DNA of 55,259 nucleotides from an uncultured Bacteroidia bacterium (GCA_902791165.1 CADAVB010000012.1:1-55259); one strand, 5' to 3'; counted from the first letter of the stretch, positions 9,401 through 17,558 are shown. The notes: generated from the letters alone by a model not told the origin. Translations and numbers: made by a program.

Positions 9401-10536
9401 TCCCAATGGTTGGTAAGGACTGAAGAACCGTAGGAAATGCTACAACCAGAGATGTCAGTCAGGCCGGCATGTCCCACCAATCCACCCACATATTTTCCGT
9501 TTCCTGTTACGCTACATTGCAACAGTCGGACACTCTTAATCTCAGCATTGTCGGTACAGCCAAACAAACCACCCACGGGTTCCAATTCGCCGTTGTCAAT
9601 GATTTGGTGCATCCCAATAATGGAATGGTCTTGTCCATCAAAATGACCCGTAAAATAACGGTATGTGGTGTCGAGCGAACCATTGCCTGGTGTCAGGACG
9701 GGCATTCCGATAGGTGTCCATTCCGAAAAGGCACCCGTGCAACCTGACAGGCTGATATCCTCGGTAAGCACATAATAAGCATCACCGCCCGTGCCGTTGT
9801 TGGTTTGCTGCGCAAGCAAGGCTAGTTGTTGCGAAGTCGCAATTTGATAAGGGTTATTGGCGGTGCCATCGCCGCCTGCATAGGCCTCGGCAACGGTACC
9901 ATCCCAACAATAGCCGTATTCATCGCAATCATATTCGCCATAATGGTAAAACATCTCACCATCAATGAGATAACAACGCAGATAATTAGGATATTGGCCA
10001 TCATAAATTGAGCCATTACAAGCATCTGGATAAGGGAATAGTCCGCTGAGTTCGCCGATACCCTCAACGATTGTACCTTGATTGGAATAATAAAGATCAT
10101 AATTACCCCAGCCATAGACATATTGCACCCGATAGGTATGTCCTTCCCATGTAAGCTGGGAAACCTGACTCACTCTGACTTCAAAGGTACATGCATCCAC
10201 CTCGCAAATCCACGAGTCGCCTTCCTCGGCATTGAAGTCATATAGTGTTGTGAAGTCTTGCAAAGTCTGGTTGTACCAATACACCTTGCCATTATCCTCA
10301 TAAACATACTGGTTTATTCCATTGCCACCCAAATACTGCGGCGAGATGATGCTGCATTGGTGGCCTTGAATAATCGTATCGCCAAGCACCTCCATGTGAT
10401 AATAGGAAACGGGGCTGCCCATGAAGGAACTGAGATTAAAGTACCATTCTGCGCCTTGGGGAGCGAAACTGCCTGGCTGTGCCATACCGACAATGGCGAA
10501 GGCAAACAAGATAAGTGTTGATAATAGCTTTTTCAT
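6442..10536 (-). CDS. Giant T9SS-secreted protein: GLUG repeats and BspA-type leucine-rich repeats
   Basis: A 1364-residue secreted protein. I place the start at the ATG at 10536, which gives a clean signal peptide (MKKLLSTLILFAFAIVGMAQ); an in-frame ATG at 10572 adds 12 unlikely residues. Order: a 200-residue module starting FAPQGAEWYF, a long GLUG region with repeated GGIVG (about 230-720), BspA-like leucine-rich repeats (about 780-1090; units such as VIPNSVTEIGSHAF and LPEGLTTIGSAAF), a second module copy (SEWYYEILNENG) and a type A sorting domain ending RKFIVR. It is the paralogue of the 2478-6308 product. BspA-type repeats are known in oral and gut adhesins, so host or glycan binding is plausible. 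A palindrome of a different family (6596-6614) is in frame in the sorting domain. Confidence 0.85.
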   Translation of the reverse strand: MKKLLSTLILFAFAIVGMAQPGSFAPQGAEWYFNLSSFMGSPVSYYHMEVLGDTIIQGHQCSIISPQYLGGNGINQYVYEDNGKVYWYNQTLQDFTTLYDFNAEEGDSWICEVDACTFEVRVSQVSQLTWEGHTYRVQYVYGWGNYDLYYSNQGTIVEGIGELSGLFPYPDACNGSIYDGQYPNYLRCYLIDGEMFYHYGEYDCDEYGYCWDGTVAEAYAGGDGTANNPYQIATSQQLALLAQQTNNGTGGDAYYVLTEDISLSGCTGAFSEWTPIGMPVLTPGNGSLDTTYRYFTGHFDGQDHSIIGMHQIIDNGELEPVGGLFGCTDNAEIKSVRLLQCSVTGNGKYVGGLVGHAGLTDISGCSISYGSSVLTNHWDGVAGGLIGYAGMPFGRHGVNEQTIHITNSSVQQAVTVHGSWAAGGIVGEVNKDYSLSQTPCEISNCSTLQYYQAFCIQSESAAGGIVGRMINGTITDCENQYKVIGADTYGVGGIVGEAEHVTVSQCTNGDRGYSYYGEVVGEYATGGIVGRASSQWSPFLDVIGCTNYGTVTGHNTASGTFVGGIVGTGASLITRCINKGNVSIAALYSGSVGGIVGDCSCFVTNCYNRGNVTAAYDEPGDALSWLFAGGIIGTPDAIVYNVYNTGTVTGPDVSAFPDVLFGYGNIIGYGIEDCRYLNAYWLENDIPACGNISQPELHGSSAFHSGMTSTKWQLNEPQYGTTDLLEALNYGAVAVFDSVPQYSYLTVWLEDYNSGWNNGFPRIGNNVGPGLNSFVVDDLCYSVISFDPAMVCLEGVREGSEGPSTLVIPDTVNYYGLGFTVTKIAEYAFMNWRRWRHDLVIPNSVTEIGSHAFEYTAFTGPLSIPNSVVRIGDRAFYDCLDLTELTLSDNLLTIGEAAFCKCGNMNGILTLPEGLTTIGSAAFVECGFTGSLVIPNSVDSIGAAAFKDCHFNGQLRLPDGLQKLEHETFMNCAFTGRLNLPSTITKVGSQAFDGCQFGDTLVIPESLTFISDGVFNRCNQLEALMLPSTLRGISFFGFAHCSNLRSISIDAYLPPSTQQWAFDSIPNEIPVYIPNGSLCAYQAHNVWNCFTNFIEGDGRLPRSEWYYEILNENGSITYQHLEYAADTTINNKDVKIIIRTNTLYDKSGHTDVTREYIYEEDCRVYWWNPTLQEFTVLYDYDAREGSEWEIKVGTESIIMHVDAVELYEYDGRQYKTLHVRDAENFFSGIIVCNIGHLTSFFPERLMTKGKAYRVEGIRCYWREGELVFKYGDRDCDEVYEQIHNGLGEMDDAAFAVYPNPTDGVLFIRTHAVRPYEGYRITNLIGQTVLSGNINTENQQINVSDLPQGMYFITFAGETRKFIVR
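6596..6614. repeat. GGACGCAC palindrome inside the second sorting domain
   Basis: GGACGCAC (6596-6603) and GTGCGTCC (6607-6614) are perfect 8-bp arms around CGC, preceded by GTAG. It encodes THAVRP between GVLFI and GYRITN. An intergenic relative, GAGACGCAA/TTGCGTCTC, stands at 40023-40043. Confidence 0.7.
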
Positions 10537-10598
10537 CGGTCTGATTATTTGATTGTTAATTATTTGATTCAAAATTTAAAGATTTAAGATTTAAAGAT

Positions 10599-12077
10599 TT
10601 ACACTGCATTGACAATTTCCTCAAACGTGCGTGTATCGTCGGGGAGGTTCATCTTCATCTGCTTGATGCGCGACTTGCGGCGGTAGTACGACTCAGTCTG
10701 GGTGTCCAAAAGGATGGAAATCACTTGATTGGAGAATCCGTTCTTGGAGAGGCAGCAGATGCGCACGTCCCACTTGCTGAGTTTGGGATAGCGTTCCAAG
10801 AGGCGTTGCGAGAAGCCGTCATACACCAAGTCGGTGAGGCTGATGAAGTCGGCCCAGTCGTCGTCGGCAAGGGTGAAGTTCATCGTTTCCACGGTTACTT
10901 GCTCGCCGAGGGTTTGCGCCGTGGCAAACACCTTGTTGCGCTCCATGATTTTGTTGGTCATCAGCAGCTCTTTTTGCGAGAGTGTCTGGCGGTCGCGGCG
11001 CAGGTCGTCGTTGGTGCGGATGAGGTTCTCCATGTCGCTCACCAATTCGTGGATGCGGTTTTGGTTGCGCTCCACCTGATTGCGAAACTGCTCCACGGCC
11101 AATTTGTGGTCGCTCACTTTCTTCCTCACAATCAGAGCGATAACGAGCAAGGCTATCACCACCACGGCGATGATGAGCCAGAGTTTGAGGCTGCGGTTGC
11201 GGTGCAGGCTTTCCATCTCGCTCTTTTGCGCCTTCAGTTCGTATTCGGCCTTGAGGCGTTGCAGGTTGTCGGAAGCGTGTTCTTGGTCACTCTGTATCAT
11301 GTTTTCCGTGAAAAGGTCTTGGTATTCAATGGCTTTGGCGTAGTCGCCTTCGTTGTAGGCGATGGCGTAGAGCGTTTGATAAACCGACATCTTCAGTCCG
11401 GCGCGATTGCTGCGCAGGGCGGCGTTGAGGTAAGGCTTGGCCTCGGCGTAATTCTTTGTGTAATAATGAAGTACGCCCATTGTCATGTTGGCGATGTCGG
11501 TGTTGTTGTCGTCGAGTTCACCTTCTAAGGCGCGGCTGACGCAGTTCATAGCCTCGGGGAAGTTGCCGACGGGCAGGTAGTAGTCGCGGCCGATTTCGAG
11601 GTAGAGGTCGCTTTGCATGGCTTCGTCATTAATCAAGGTGGCGATGCTGAAGGCCGTGTCGTAGTAGCGTTTGGCTTGCGCAAACTGTTCTAACGAGTTT
11701 GCCACGCGCCCGCAGTTGCGCATGGCGGTCATCACGGCGGCGGAGTCGCTGATTTGGCGGAAACATCCGATGGCTTCGCGGTGCATGGTGAGGGCATCGT
11801 CGAAGAGGCCGTGTTTGTTGTACATCGCGCCGAGGTTGTCTTTGAGTTGTCCTTCCAAGCGGAGGTTTTCCGAAGTTTTCTCGCAGCCTTCCATCAGCGA
11901 GAGGGCTTGCAGAAACCTTTCGGCGGCTTCTTCCGAAAGACGTTGCCCGCGCAGCTCGACACCTTGTTCATATAAGGCTCGGGCTTGTTGCAGGCGTTTC
12001 TCGGACGAGTCGCAAGCCGCCAGCATCATGCCGAGGGCGAGTGTCATAAGCATTAATAGTCTTAAGTTTGTGTTCAT
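10599..12077 (-). CDS. TPR transmembrane regulator with C-terminal HTH-like domain
   Basis: A 492-residue protein started at the ATG at 12077. That start gives a lipoprotein-type signal (LMTLALGMMLAAC, Cys22); the longer open frame upstream only translates a heptamer repeat array. About residues 25-290 are tetratricopeptide repeats (periplasmic), 298-318 is one membrane helix (LKLWLIIAVVVIALLVIAL), then a coiled coil and a C-terminal domain (about 405-492) with an HTH-like pattern (LSKWDVRICCLSKNGFSNQVISIL ending in a basic helix). This architecture is common in Bacteroidetes and fits a membrane-spanning one-component transcription regulator. A paralogue lies at 50046-51626. Its target may be the neighbouring T9SS genes, which lie downstream in the same direction. 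Confidence 0.75.
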   Translation of the reverse strand: MNTNLRLLMLMTLALGMMLAACDSSEKRLQQARALYEQGVELRGQRLSEEAAERFLQALSLMEGCEKTSENLRLEGQLKDNLGAMYNKHGLFDDALTMHREAIGCFRQISDSAAVMTAMRNCGRVANSLEQFAQAKRYYDTAFSIATLINDEAMQSDLYLEIGRDYYLPVGNFPEAMNCVSRALEGELDDNNTDIANMTMGVLHYYTKNYAEAKPYLNAALRSNRAGLKMSVYQTLYAIAYNEGDYAKAIEYQDLFTENMIQSDQEHASDNLQRLKAEYELKAQKSEMESLHRNRSLKLWLIIAVVVIALLVIALIVRKKVSDHKLAVEQFRNQVERNQNRIHELVSDMENLIRTNDDLRRDRQTLSQKELLMTNKIMERNKVFATAQTLGEQVTVETMNFTLADDDWADFISLTDLVYDGFSQRLLERYPKLSKWDVRICCLSKNGFSNQVISILLDTQTESYYRRKSRIKQMKMNLPDDTRTFEEIVNAV

Positions 12078-12091
12078 AGGCTCAGTTTTTT

Positions 12092-12172
12092 GACTTCGGG
12101 ACTTCGGGACGCGGGACTTCGGGACATTGCCCCTCTCGTAGCCTCGCAGTCCCGTAGTTACGCAGTCTCGTG
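12092..12172. repeat. Heptamer-type short repeat array
   Basis: The plus strand carries GACTTCGG/GACTTCGGGAC-type units followed by CGTAGCC, CGCAGTC, CGTAGTT and CGCAGTC units spaced seven bases apart. It fills the space upstream of the TPR regulator; 12078-12451 has no gene and contains only this array and the terminator at 12386-12430. Confidence 0.6.
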
Positions 12173-12385
12173 TACGAAACACTTCGCAAAAATATACAGA
12201 AAAATCGCTTGTCAAGAGGTTTTTTGGGCGACTTTCGGTTTTGTCCATGCTTTTTATGGTTGTTTGTTTTTATTTTATTGATAATCAATATTATAAAAAC
12301 AACATAGACAGCGTTTTGTCCTTATGGTTTTGCTGCAAGAAGCCGCCAAAAGAGGCAAAAAAGGCGCAATTTTGGAATGCATAAA

Positions 12386-12430
12386 CACAAAACAAGGCTG
12401 CCGCGATTACCGTGGCAGCCTTGTTTTGTG
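12386..12430. terminator. Long symmetrical terminator hairpin
   Basis: CACAAAACAAGGCTGCC (12386-12402) and its exact reverse complement (12414-12430) form a 17-bp perfect stem with an 11-base loop and T-rich ends on both strands. It ends the minus-strand 12452-12994 gene. The core GGCTGCC...GGCAGCC belongs to the palindrome family described at 2639. Confidence 0.85.
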
Positions 12431-12451
12431 GGGATGGTTGCGGTAAAACGA

Positions 12452-12994
12452 TTACCATTCAATGCCGATGCGCAAAGACACGCCGGCGGGGCTGACTTCA
12501 CGGTCGCCATGGACATAGTTCCCGTTTTCGTCGTAGCCAGAATAATACTGGGTGATTTTGTCGTAGTAGGTGCCAGCCACCATCATGCTGACAGCAAAGT
12601 CGCGCTTGGAAGCGAAACGTACGCCAAAGGCAAGGTCGCCGTATGCACCCATATCGTCGCCGATGAAGGAACCGAGGCGCATGCTGACAATGGGACTCAC
12701 AACCTTGGTGTTGTTGAACTGATAACGGACATTGGTGTAGATGGGCACCAAAGCGCGGTCTTTGTTGAAATCAACGCCGATACCCACGCCAGCGTAAATG
12801 CGACCGTTGAAATAGAAGCCGTGGGTGGTTGAAAGGCTGATGCTGTTGGGCATATTCTTGTCGAAATGCCAGGTGTTGCCTTGTTCGAGGAAGCCTTGAT
12901 AGCCGCTAGGAACACGGACTTTACTTTCTTGTTCTTGGGCAAACACGCCCGCCGTCATAAGCAGCATGACGAGAGAAAAAAGTACTTTCTTCAT
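12452..12994 (-). CDS. Small outer-membrane beta-barrel protein
   Basis: A 180-residue protein with a Sec signal (MKKVLFSLVMLLMTAGVFAQ) followed by alternating hydrophobic/polar strands (YFNGRIYAGVGIGVDF, YGDLAFGVRFAS) and a C-terminal strand ending in an aromatic residue (VSLRIGIEW). This matches the outer-membrane beta-barrel (OMP_b-brl) type of 8 or so strands common in Bacteroidetes. No specific function can be assigned. It is transcribed alone and followed by a strong terminator. Confidence 0.7.
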   Translation of the reverse strand: MKKVLFSLVMLLMTAGVFAQEQESKVRVPSGYQGFLEQGNTWHFDKNMPNSISLSTTHGFYFNGRIYAGVGIGVDFNKDRALVPIYTNVRYQFNNTKVVSPIVSMRLGSFIGDDMGAYGDLAFGVRFASKRDFAVSMMVAGTYYDKITQYYSGYDENGNYVHGDREVSPAGVSLRIGIEW

Positions 12995-13072
12995 AACAAT
13001 TGATTTTTAGGATAATGATGATTAAAGGTTGCTATTTTTTGGTTTCATTCTAAAGTCGTTGAAATTGCGGCC

Positions 13073-13675
13073 TCATCTTCTGCTCAAGAAAGAGCCAGGC
13101 ATACGCGGGCGTGGCTCCGACGGATTGGCCTTGCGGCTGTCCGACTTGGAGGGCGTTCCCTCAACGCGCTTCAGCCAAGCGTTTTCGATATAAACCCTGT
13201 TGTCAATGTCTTGGCCGTAGGTGTTCTCATACTCAAAACTGTTGCTCGTCAGGTTGTTGATTCGCAGCAATGTGGTGCTATAGTCAGCCGCCGACATATA
13301 GAGAATCTTCTGCTTGCTGTCGTAGGAATAAGTGTAACGATACACCAAAACCGTGTCGGGGCATTGGATGTAAATCGTGTCGTCGTCTTGGACAACCATC
13401 AGCGAGTCGATGGCGCTGTCGCGCATTTCGCAGGTTTGGTTGTCTTTGAAAGTCAAGTGGATGCCGTTGTCGAAGTCGTTGATGTTGAAATTATGGAAAC
13501 TTTCCTTGTAAGAACCATCGATGGGCGCTCCATGATAGTCGGTGTTGTAGGTTTGGTAATGGATTTTCTCGACACCCCAGGTGCCGATGAATTTCGTGTA
13601 GTCGTCCTCCTTGCCGCACGAGGCGCAGAAGGTGGCGGTCAGCGCAAATAATGCTATCAGTCGAATTCTTTTCAT
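13073..13675 (-). CDS. Lipocalin-like lipoprotein
   Basis: A 200-residue lipoprotein (MKRIRLIALFALTATFCASC, lipobox Cys20). After the signal it begins KFIGTWGVEKIHY, the W-containing first strand typical of the lipocalin-like families common in Bacteroidetes, and continues with short strands (HLTFKDNQTCEMRD, VLVYRYTYSYDSKQKILYM). The last 30 residues are basic and proline/serine rich and look disordered. The next gene is a shorter relative in the same orientation, with only 15 bp between them, so the two are probably co-transcribed. Function unknown. Confidence 0.65.
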   Translation of the reverse strand: MKRIRLIALFALTATFCASCGKEDDYTKFIGTWGVEKIHYQTYNTDYHGAPIDGSYKESFHNFNINDFDNGIHLTFKDNQTCEMRDSAIDSLMVVQDDDTIYIQCPDTVLVYRYTYSYDSKQKILYMSAADYSTTLLRINNLTSNSFEYENTYGQDIDNRVYIENAWLKRVEGTPSKSDSRKANPSEPRPRMPGSFLSRR

Positions 13676-13690
13676 GATATTGTGTTGTGT

Positions 13691-14179
13691 TTAGGGTTCA
13701 ATTCGTTTGACAAAAAAGCGTTCAAAAAAGGGTTGTGGCTCTGCAAGGCGGTTGGTCCACGAGGCCACGAAAGAGGTTTCATCCATGCTTTCGATGTTGA
13801 ACACGGCGCGGTTTTCTTCCAAATACAGCGAACCGTAGAGCGCATAGAGCCACGAACTGCTTTCCACGGTAAGCGTTTGGTTTGCTGTGTCGTACATGTA
13901 ATTGCACGAAAACTCCTTGATGAAAGCGGGACTGTTGTTCAACTTGAGTTTCCCCGTGCCGTTGGCGTTGAAAAACAATTCGTAATCGCCTCCTGTGGCG
14001 ACTTCAAAGTACGAGGTGTCCCACTGCTCGTTTCCTAGGCTGTCGGTGCGACAACTGACGTATTGCGCGCAGCCCCAATGCCCCACGATGGGCGAAACAA
14101 CCTCTTTTTTGCATGAAACAAACAAGGCGGTCATCGCGGCCAGCACAAACAAGAATACTATGTGTGTCTTTTTTTCCAT
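13691..14179 (-). CDS. Lipocalin-like lipoprotein
   Basis: A 162-residue lipoprotein (signal ending ALFVSC, Cys23) with the GHWGCAQYVSC first strand and a DYELFFNANGTGKLKLN segment, resembling lipocalin-like/copper-resistance-type small barrels. It is the first gene of a two-gene unit with 13073-13675. A TATTTTTG promoter box lies at 14194-14201 on the minus strand, overlapping the promoter of the divergent phosphatase gene. Function unknown. Confidence 0.65.
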   Translation of the reverse strand: MEKKTHIVFLFVLAAMTALFVSCKKEVVSPIVGHWGCAQYVSCRTDSLGNEQWDTSYFEVATGGDYELFFNANGTGKLKLNNSPAFIKEFSCNYMYDTANQTLTVESSSWLYALYGSLYLEENRAVFNIESMDETSFVASWTNRLAEPQPFFERFFVKRIEP

Positions 14180-14193
14180 GACGAAAATCGCTG

Positions 14194-14218
14194 CAAAAAT
14201 AAGATTTTTCTAATTTTG
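14194..14218. promoter_or_regulatory. Overlapping divergent promoters
   Basis: Minus-strand box TATTTTTG (14194-14201) serves the lipoprotein at 14179; plus-strand box TAATTTTG (14211-14218) serves the phosphatase at 14231. The boxes are nine bases apart, so polymerase at one may block the other. Confidence 0.6.
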
Positions 14219-14230
14219 CTGCACAAAAAA

Positions 14231-15541
14231 ATGTTTATGATGAGGTTTAGGACGATTCCTTTTTTGTTTTGGCTCTTGCTTGGTGCCGCTTTTTCGGCTT
14301 CGGCGCAAGACACGCTCACCGTCATGCAATATAACTTGTTGTACTACGGAAACTATAACACCAGCTACTATTCGTGCTTTGAAACGAACAACAACACACA
14401 GCGCAAGGATGAATGTATCCGCACCATAATGGGCTATGTCAAACCGGATATTTTTACGGTCAATGAATTTGGGGCGACGGATGCCTTGCTCGAAAATTTC
14501 ATCAGCCACAACCTGAACACGGGTTCCATCGACTATTGGCGTTCCGACAGTCGCATCAACCACGCCAACAGCCAAATTGTCAATCACCTCTTCTATGATT
14601 CGCGCAAGTTAGAGCTGAAAAAACACGTGGCCCTTCGCACTTCACCCCGTGATACCGATGTTTACGAGCTTTACTTGAAGACCCCAAGCCTGGCCATTGG
14701 CGACACCATCAAGCTGGTGTGCATCGTGGCCCACCTCAAGGCTGGCCTCAGCGACGAAAGCCGTCGTTACACCGCTTTGAAAATCGCCATGGACTACGTC
14801 AACGAAAACTATCCTACCGACAACGTGTTGATTATGGGCGATTTCAACATGTATTCGTCAAGCGAAAGCGGCTATCGGCTGCTGACGCAGACCTATCCAA
14901 ACCAAGAGATTTGTTTCATCGACCCCTTGGCCTCCGTTGGTGGGGTTGGCAGTTGGAGCGAGAACAGCCAATTTGCCGCCTATCACACGCAAGCCACGCA
15001 CTACCACTCGGAAGAGTGTTTTGTGGGCGGCGGATTGGACGACCGTTTCGATTTCATTCTCATGGCCGACGAAATCAACTTTGGTTATAAAGGGCTGCGA
15101 TATGTGCGCAATTCCTATAAGGCGGTTGGCAACGACGGTCGGCATTTCAACCACGACATCGACTTCAACGGCAACACCTCTGTGCCCGCTGCGGTTCTTG
15201 ATGCCCTTTTCGACGGCTCCGACCATCTCCCTGTAACGATGAAAATGGCCGTTGATGGCAAATTGGGTCTTTACGAGTCGGAGGCAGCCTGGCAAGCCAG
15301 CATTGCGCCCAATCCAGCCTCGACAACGGCCCAAATCCATTTCGTGAATCCAAACGAAGGAGAGGTGGTAATCAGCCTCTATTCGCTGCAAGGACAAAAA
15401 GTGGCTTACCAATCGAAATCCTTTGCAGCAGGATGGCAACAAACGGAAATCGACCTCAACGATGTGGCTCCAGGTTTCTATATGCTACGCATCAGCACTA
15501 GCGAAGGCATGTGCCAAACCTTGAAACTGATAGTAAAGTAA
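14231..15541 (+). CDS. Secreted endonuclease/exonuclease/phosphatase-family protein with T9SS sorting domain
   Basis: About 436 residues. The start is placed at 14231 (14240 is equally possible) because the promoter box ends at 14218 and the signal peptide (RTIPFLFWLLLGAAFSASAQ) begins there; the longer upstream frame would start before the promoter. The EEP-fold active site is complete: MQYNLLY, NEFGA (catalytic Glu), HLKAG, GDFNMY and the closing SDHLP. The final 80 residues form a sorting domain (APNPAS, YSLQGQKV, PGFYMLRIS, LIVK). Expected to act outside the cell on nucleic acid or a phosphodiester substrate; which one cannot be read from sequence. Confidence 0.8.
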   Translation: MFMMRFRTIPFLFWLLLGAAFSASAQDTLTVMQYNLLYYGNYNTSYYSCFETNNNTQRKDECIRTIMGYVKPDIFTVNEFGATDALLENFISHNLNTGSIDYWRSDSRINHANSQIVNHLFYDSRKLELKKHVALRTSPRDTDVYELYLKTPSLAIGDTIKLVCIVAHLKAGLSDESRRYTALKIAMDYVNENYPTDNVLIMGDFNMYSSSESGYRLLTQTYPNQEICFIDPLASVGGVGSWSENSQFAAYHTQATHYHSEECFVGGGLDDRFDFILMADEINFGYKGLRYVRNSYKAVGNDGRHFNHDIDFNGNTSVPAAVLDALFDGSDHLPVTMKMAVDGKLGLYESEAAWQASIAPNPASTTAQIHFVNPNEGEVVISLYSLQGQKVAYQSKSFAAGWQQTEIDLNDVAPGFYMLRISTSEGMCQTLKLIVK

Positions 15542-15544
15542 TTT

Positions 15545-16359
15545 TCAGTGTGTTAGGATTTCCAGTCCTGTTTCTGTCATCAAGAAGGTGTGCTCCCATT
15601 GGGCCGAAGGTAGCTCGTCGTCGGTGATGACGGTCCAACCATCGGCGCTATCGACGAAAACTTTCCATGTGCCCATATTAATCATCGGCTCGATGGTGAA
15701 TACCATGCCTGGAACGAGGAGCATCCCTGTGCCTTTCTTGCCATAGTGGAGCACCTCGGGGTCGTCGTGGAATTTAAGACCTACACCATGTCCGCACAAG
15801 TCGCGTACCACGCTGAAGCCGTTTTTGTGGGCGTGCTTGTGGATGGCGTTGCCGATGTCGCCAACAAAACCGAAGGGCTTGGCGGCTTCCATGCCGATGT
15901 ATAGACATTCCTTGGCCACATCGACGAGTTTTTGCTTTCGTGCAGTGGTTTCGCCGATGACATACATTCGGGATGCATCGGAATAAAAACCGTCCAAAAT
16001 GGTGGTGACATCGACGGGATGCCGTGGCAAACCACCTCGTTGATGGAGGTGCACACGCTCTTGGGGAAGCCTTCGTAGCCCAGCGGGGCAGGGATGGCGC
16101 CATGCTCGATGGTGTAGTTGTGAACCAAGTCGTTGATTTCCAATGTGCTCATTCCCGCGTGGATTTTTTCGCCCACGAGGTCGAGGATGGCCGTGTTGAT
16201 TACGCCGCTTTTTTTGATGCCTTCGATTTCCTCTGGAGTTCGTATGAGGCTACGCTTGGGCACCATCGCGCCACGTGCTTCCAATGCCATCACTTTTCGG
16301 TCTAATGCTGTCGGTTCTTGACCGGCCGGGACACGCCATTTCTTACGCCTTATAAACAT
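15545..16359 (-). pseudogene. map: Type I methionine aminopeptidase, frameshifted
   Basis: Methionine aminopeptidase removes the initiator Met from new proteins. The N-terminal half (16359 down to about 16016) reads normally to TSINEVVCHGIPS, including the His of CHGI. The rest continues in another frame from VDVTTILDGFYSD, which holds the two metal Asp residues, to GHGVGL, FTIEPMIN and WEHTFLMTE. At the junction (about 16012-16016) the family normally has some 12-13 more residues with a GDIVN motif, so about 37-38 bases are missing, with loss of frame. Either a real disabling deletion or an assembly error. It lies 18 bp downstream of the PfkB kinase gene, probably in one operon. Bacteroidetes often carry a second map copy elsewhere. 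Confidence 0.8.
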
Positions 16360-16377
16360 ATTCCGATGTATTTTGGA

Positions 16378-17355
16378 TTACAACGTTGCCAAGTTTTCGT
16401 GTATTTTCTTCCAACGGGCAGCATCCATCTTGGTGCCCAACACCTCAATGACGTTGGCTGCCACAATGCCTCCCATCGTGCCGCATGTCTTCAAATCTTT
16501 GTCTTGCACCAATCCAGCCAAAAATCCGGCGGCCCACATGTCGCCAGCCCCGTTGGTGTCAATGACATTGGCTTTCATCGGTGCTACGGTCACCATTTCG
16601 TTGCCGCGCTTGATGTAAGCCCCTTTGGACCCCACTTTCACCACTGCGATTTCACAGCGCGAGGCGAGGAAATCCAAGGCCTGAAGCGGTTCCATGCCCG
16701 TCAAGGCGAAGGCTTCTTGTTCGTTGGCGAACACATAATCTATATAGTTTTCAATCAGTTGCATGAAATAGTCGCGACTTTCCTCGACCACATTGTAACT
16801 GGCCATATCGATGGCGATTTTCAAACCAGCCTTTTTGGCGGTTTGAACGGCCTTGTTGAGCATATTGGGATTGGCCACGAGGTAGCCTTCCACATAGAAA
16901 ATATCCCAACCGTCAAACAGCTCCGGCGTGATGTCGTCGGCGCAAAGCTCGATGGCGGCACCAAGGCAGGTGGCGAAGGTGCGCTCGCCGTCATTCGTCA
17001 CAAAAGTCATGGCGCGACCCGTGGGCGTGTCGCTTTTCAGCATGAGTGGTTTCACATGAGTGTCGGCCATCTGCTTCTCGAAAAACTGCCCCACTTCGTC
17101 GTTGCCCACTTTGCTCAAGAACCCAGCTTCCACATCGAGTTGGCCCAAGCCGCTCATGGTGTTGGCCGCCGAACCGCCCGAGGCTCGTTGGCAACCAAAT
17201 TGATCATACATCATTTCGGTGATTTTCAATGCGGTTGGAATATCAACGTAGGTCATGCTGCCTTTGGGAAGGCGCATTTCTTGAAGGATGTTTTCGTTGG
17301 GAATTTGGGCGATGAAATCGACCAAGGCGCTCCCGATGCCGAGTATTTTTTTCAT
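16378..17355 (-). CDS. PfkB-family carbohydrate/adenosine kinase
   Basis: A 325-residue cytoplasmic kinase of the ribokinase (PfkB) family. It shows the N-terminal GIGSALVDFIA strand, the GGSAANTM substrate motif, GNDEVG, and the C-terminal signature DTNGAGDMWAAGFLAG, where the Asp is the catalytic base and GAGD forms the anion hole. The sequence most resembles the adenosine/ribokinase-like branch found in Bacteroidetes; the true substrate is not certain. A TACCTTTG promoter box is at 17396-17403 on the minus strand. The frameshifted map gene follows closely. Confidence 0.8.
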   Translation of the reverse strand: MKKILGIGSALVDFIAQIPNENILQEMRLPKGSMTYVDIPTALKITEMMYDQFGCQRASGGSAANTMSGLGQLDVEAGFLSKVGNDEVGQFFEKQMADTHVKPLMLKSDTPTGRAMTFVTNDGERTFATCLGAAIELCADDITPELFDGWDIFYVEGYLVANPNMLNKAVQTAKKAGLKIAIDMASYNVVEESRDYFMQLIENYIDYVFANEQEAFALTGMEPLQALDFLASRCEIAVVKVGSKGAYIKRGNEMVTVAPMKANVIDTNGAGDMWAAGFLAGLVQDKDLKTCGTMGGIVAANVIEVLGTKMDAARWKKIHENLATL

Positions 17356-17395
17356 TGGGATTCAAAGATTTAAGATTCAATATTCAAAATTCGCG

Positions 17396-17403
17396 CAAAG
17401 GTA
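17396..17403 (-). promoter_or_regulatory. -7 promoter box of the PfkB kinase operon
   Basis: TACCTTTG on the minus strand is an exact match to TAnnTTTG, 41 bases before the ATG at 17355. Confidence 0.55.
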
Positions 17404-17492
17404 CGAAAAAATAGATTCCCTTCGTCAAATAAAAAATTTCATACTGATAATCAATCAGATATAAAATATTTGAAAAATTTCGATGAAAAAAA

Positions 17493-17523
17493 CTTGTCAG
17501 TAATGAAAAAAGCTGTACCTTTG
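17493..17523 (+). promoter_or_regulatory. Promoter of tRNA-Asn
   Basis: TACCTTTG (17516-17523) is an exact -7 box, with CTTG at 17493-17496 and a 19-base spacer as a near match to the -33 TTTG. The transcript would start some 30 bases before the mature tRNA. Confidence 0.6.
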
Positions 17524-17558
17524 CAGCCGCAAAACAGAAAGTTCTGTGACAGAGTGCA

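Noticed and set aside
12082-12288. Small open frames through the heptamer array upstream of the TPR regulator
   Set aside because: The translations (GLRGYERG, VPKSRVPKS types) are read-outs of repeat DNA, not proteins.
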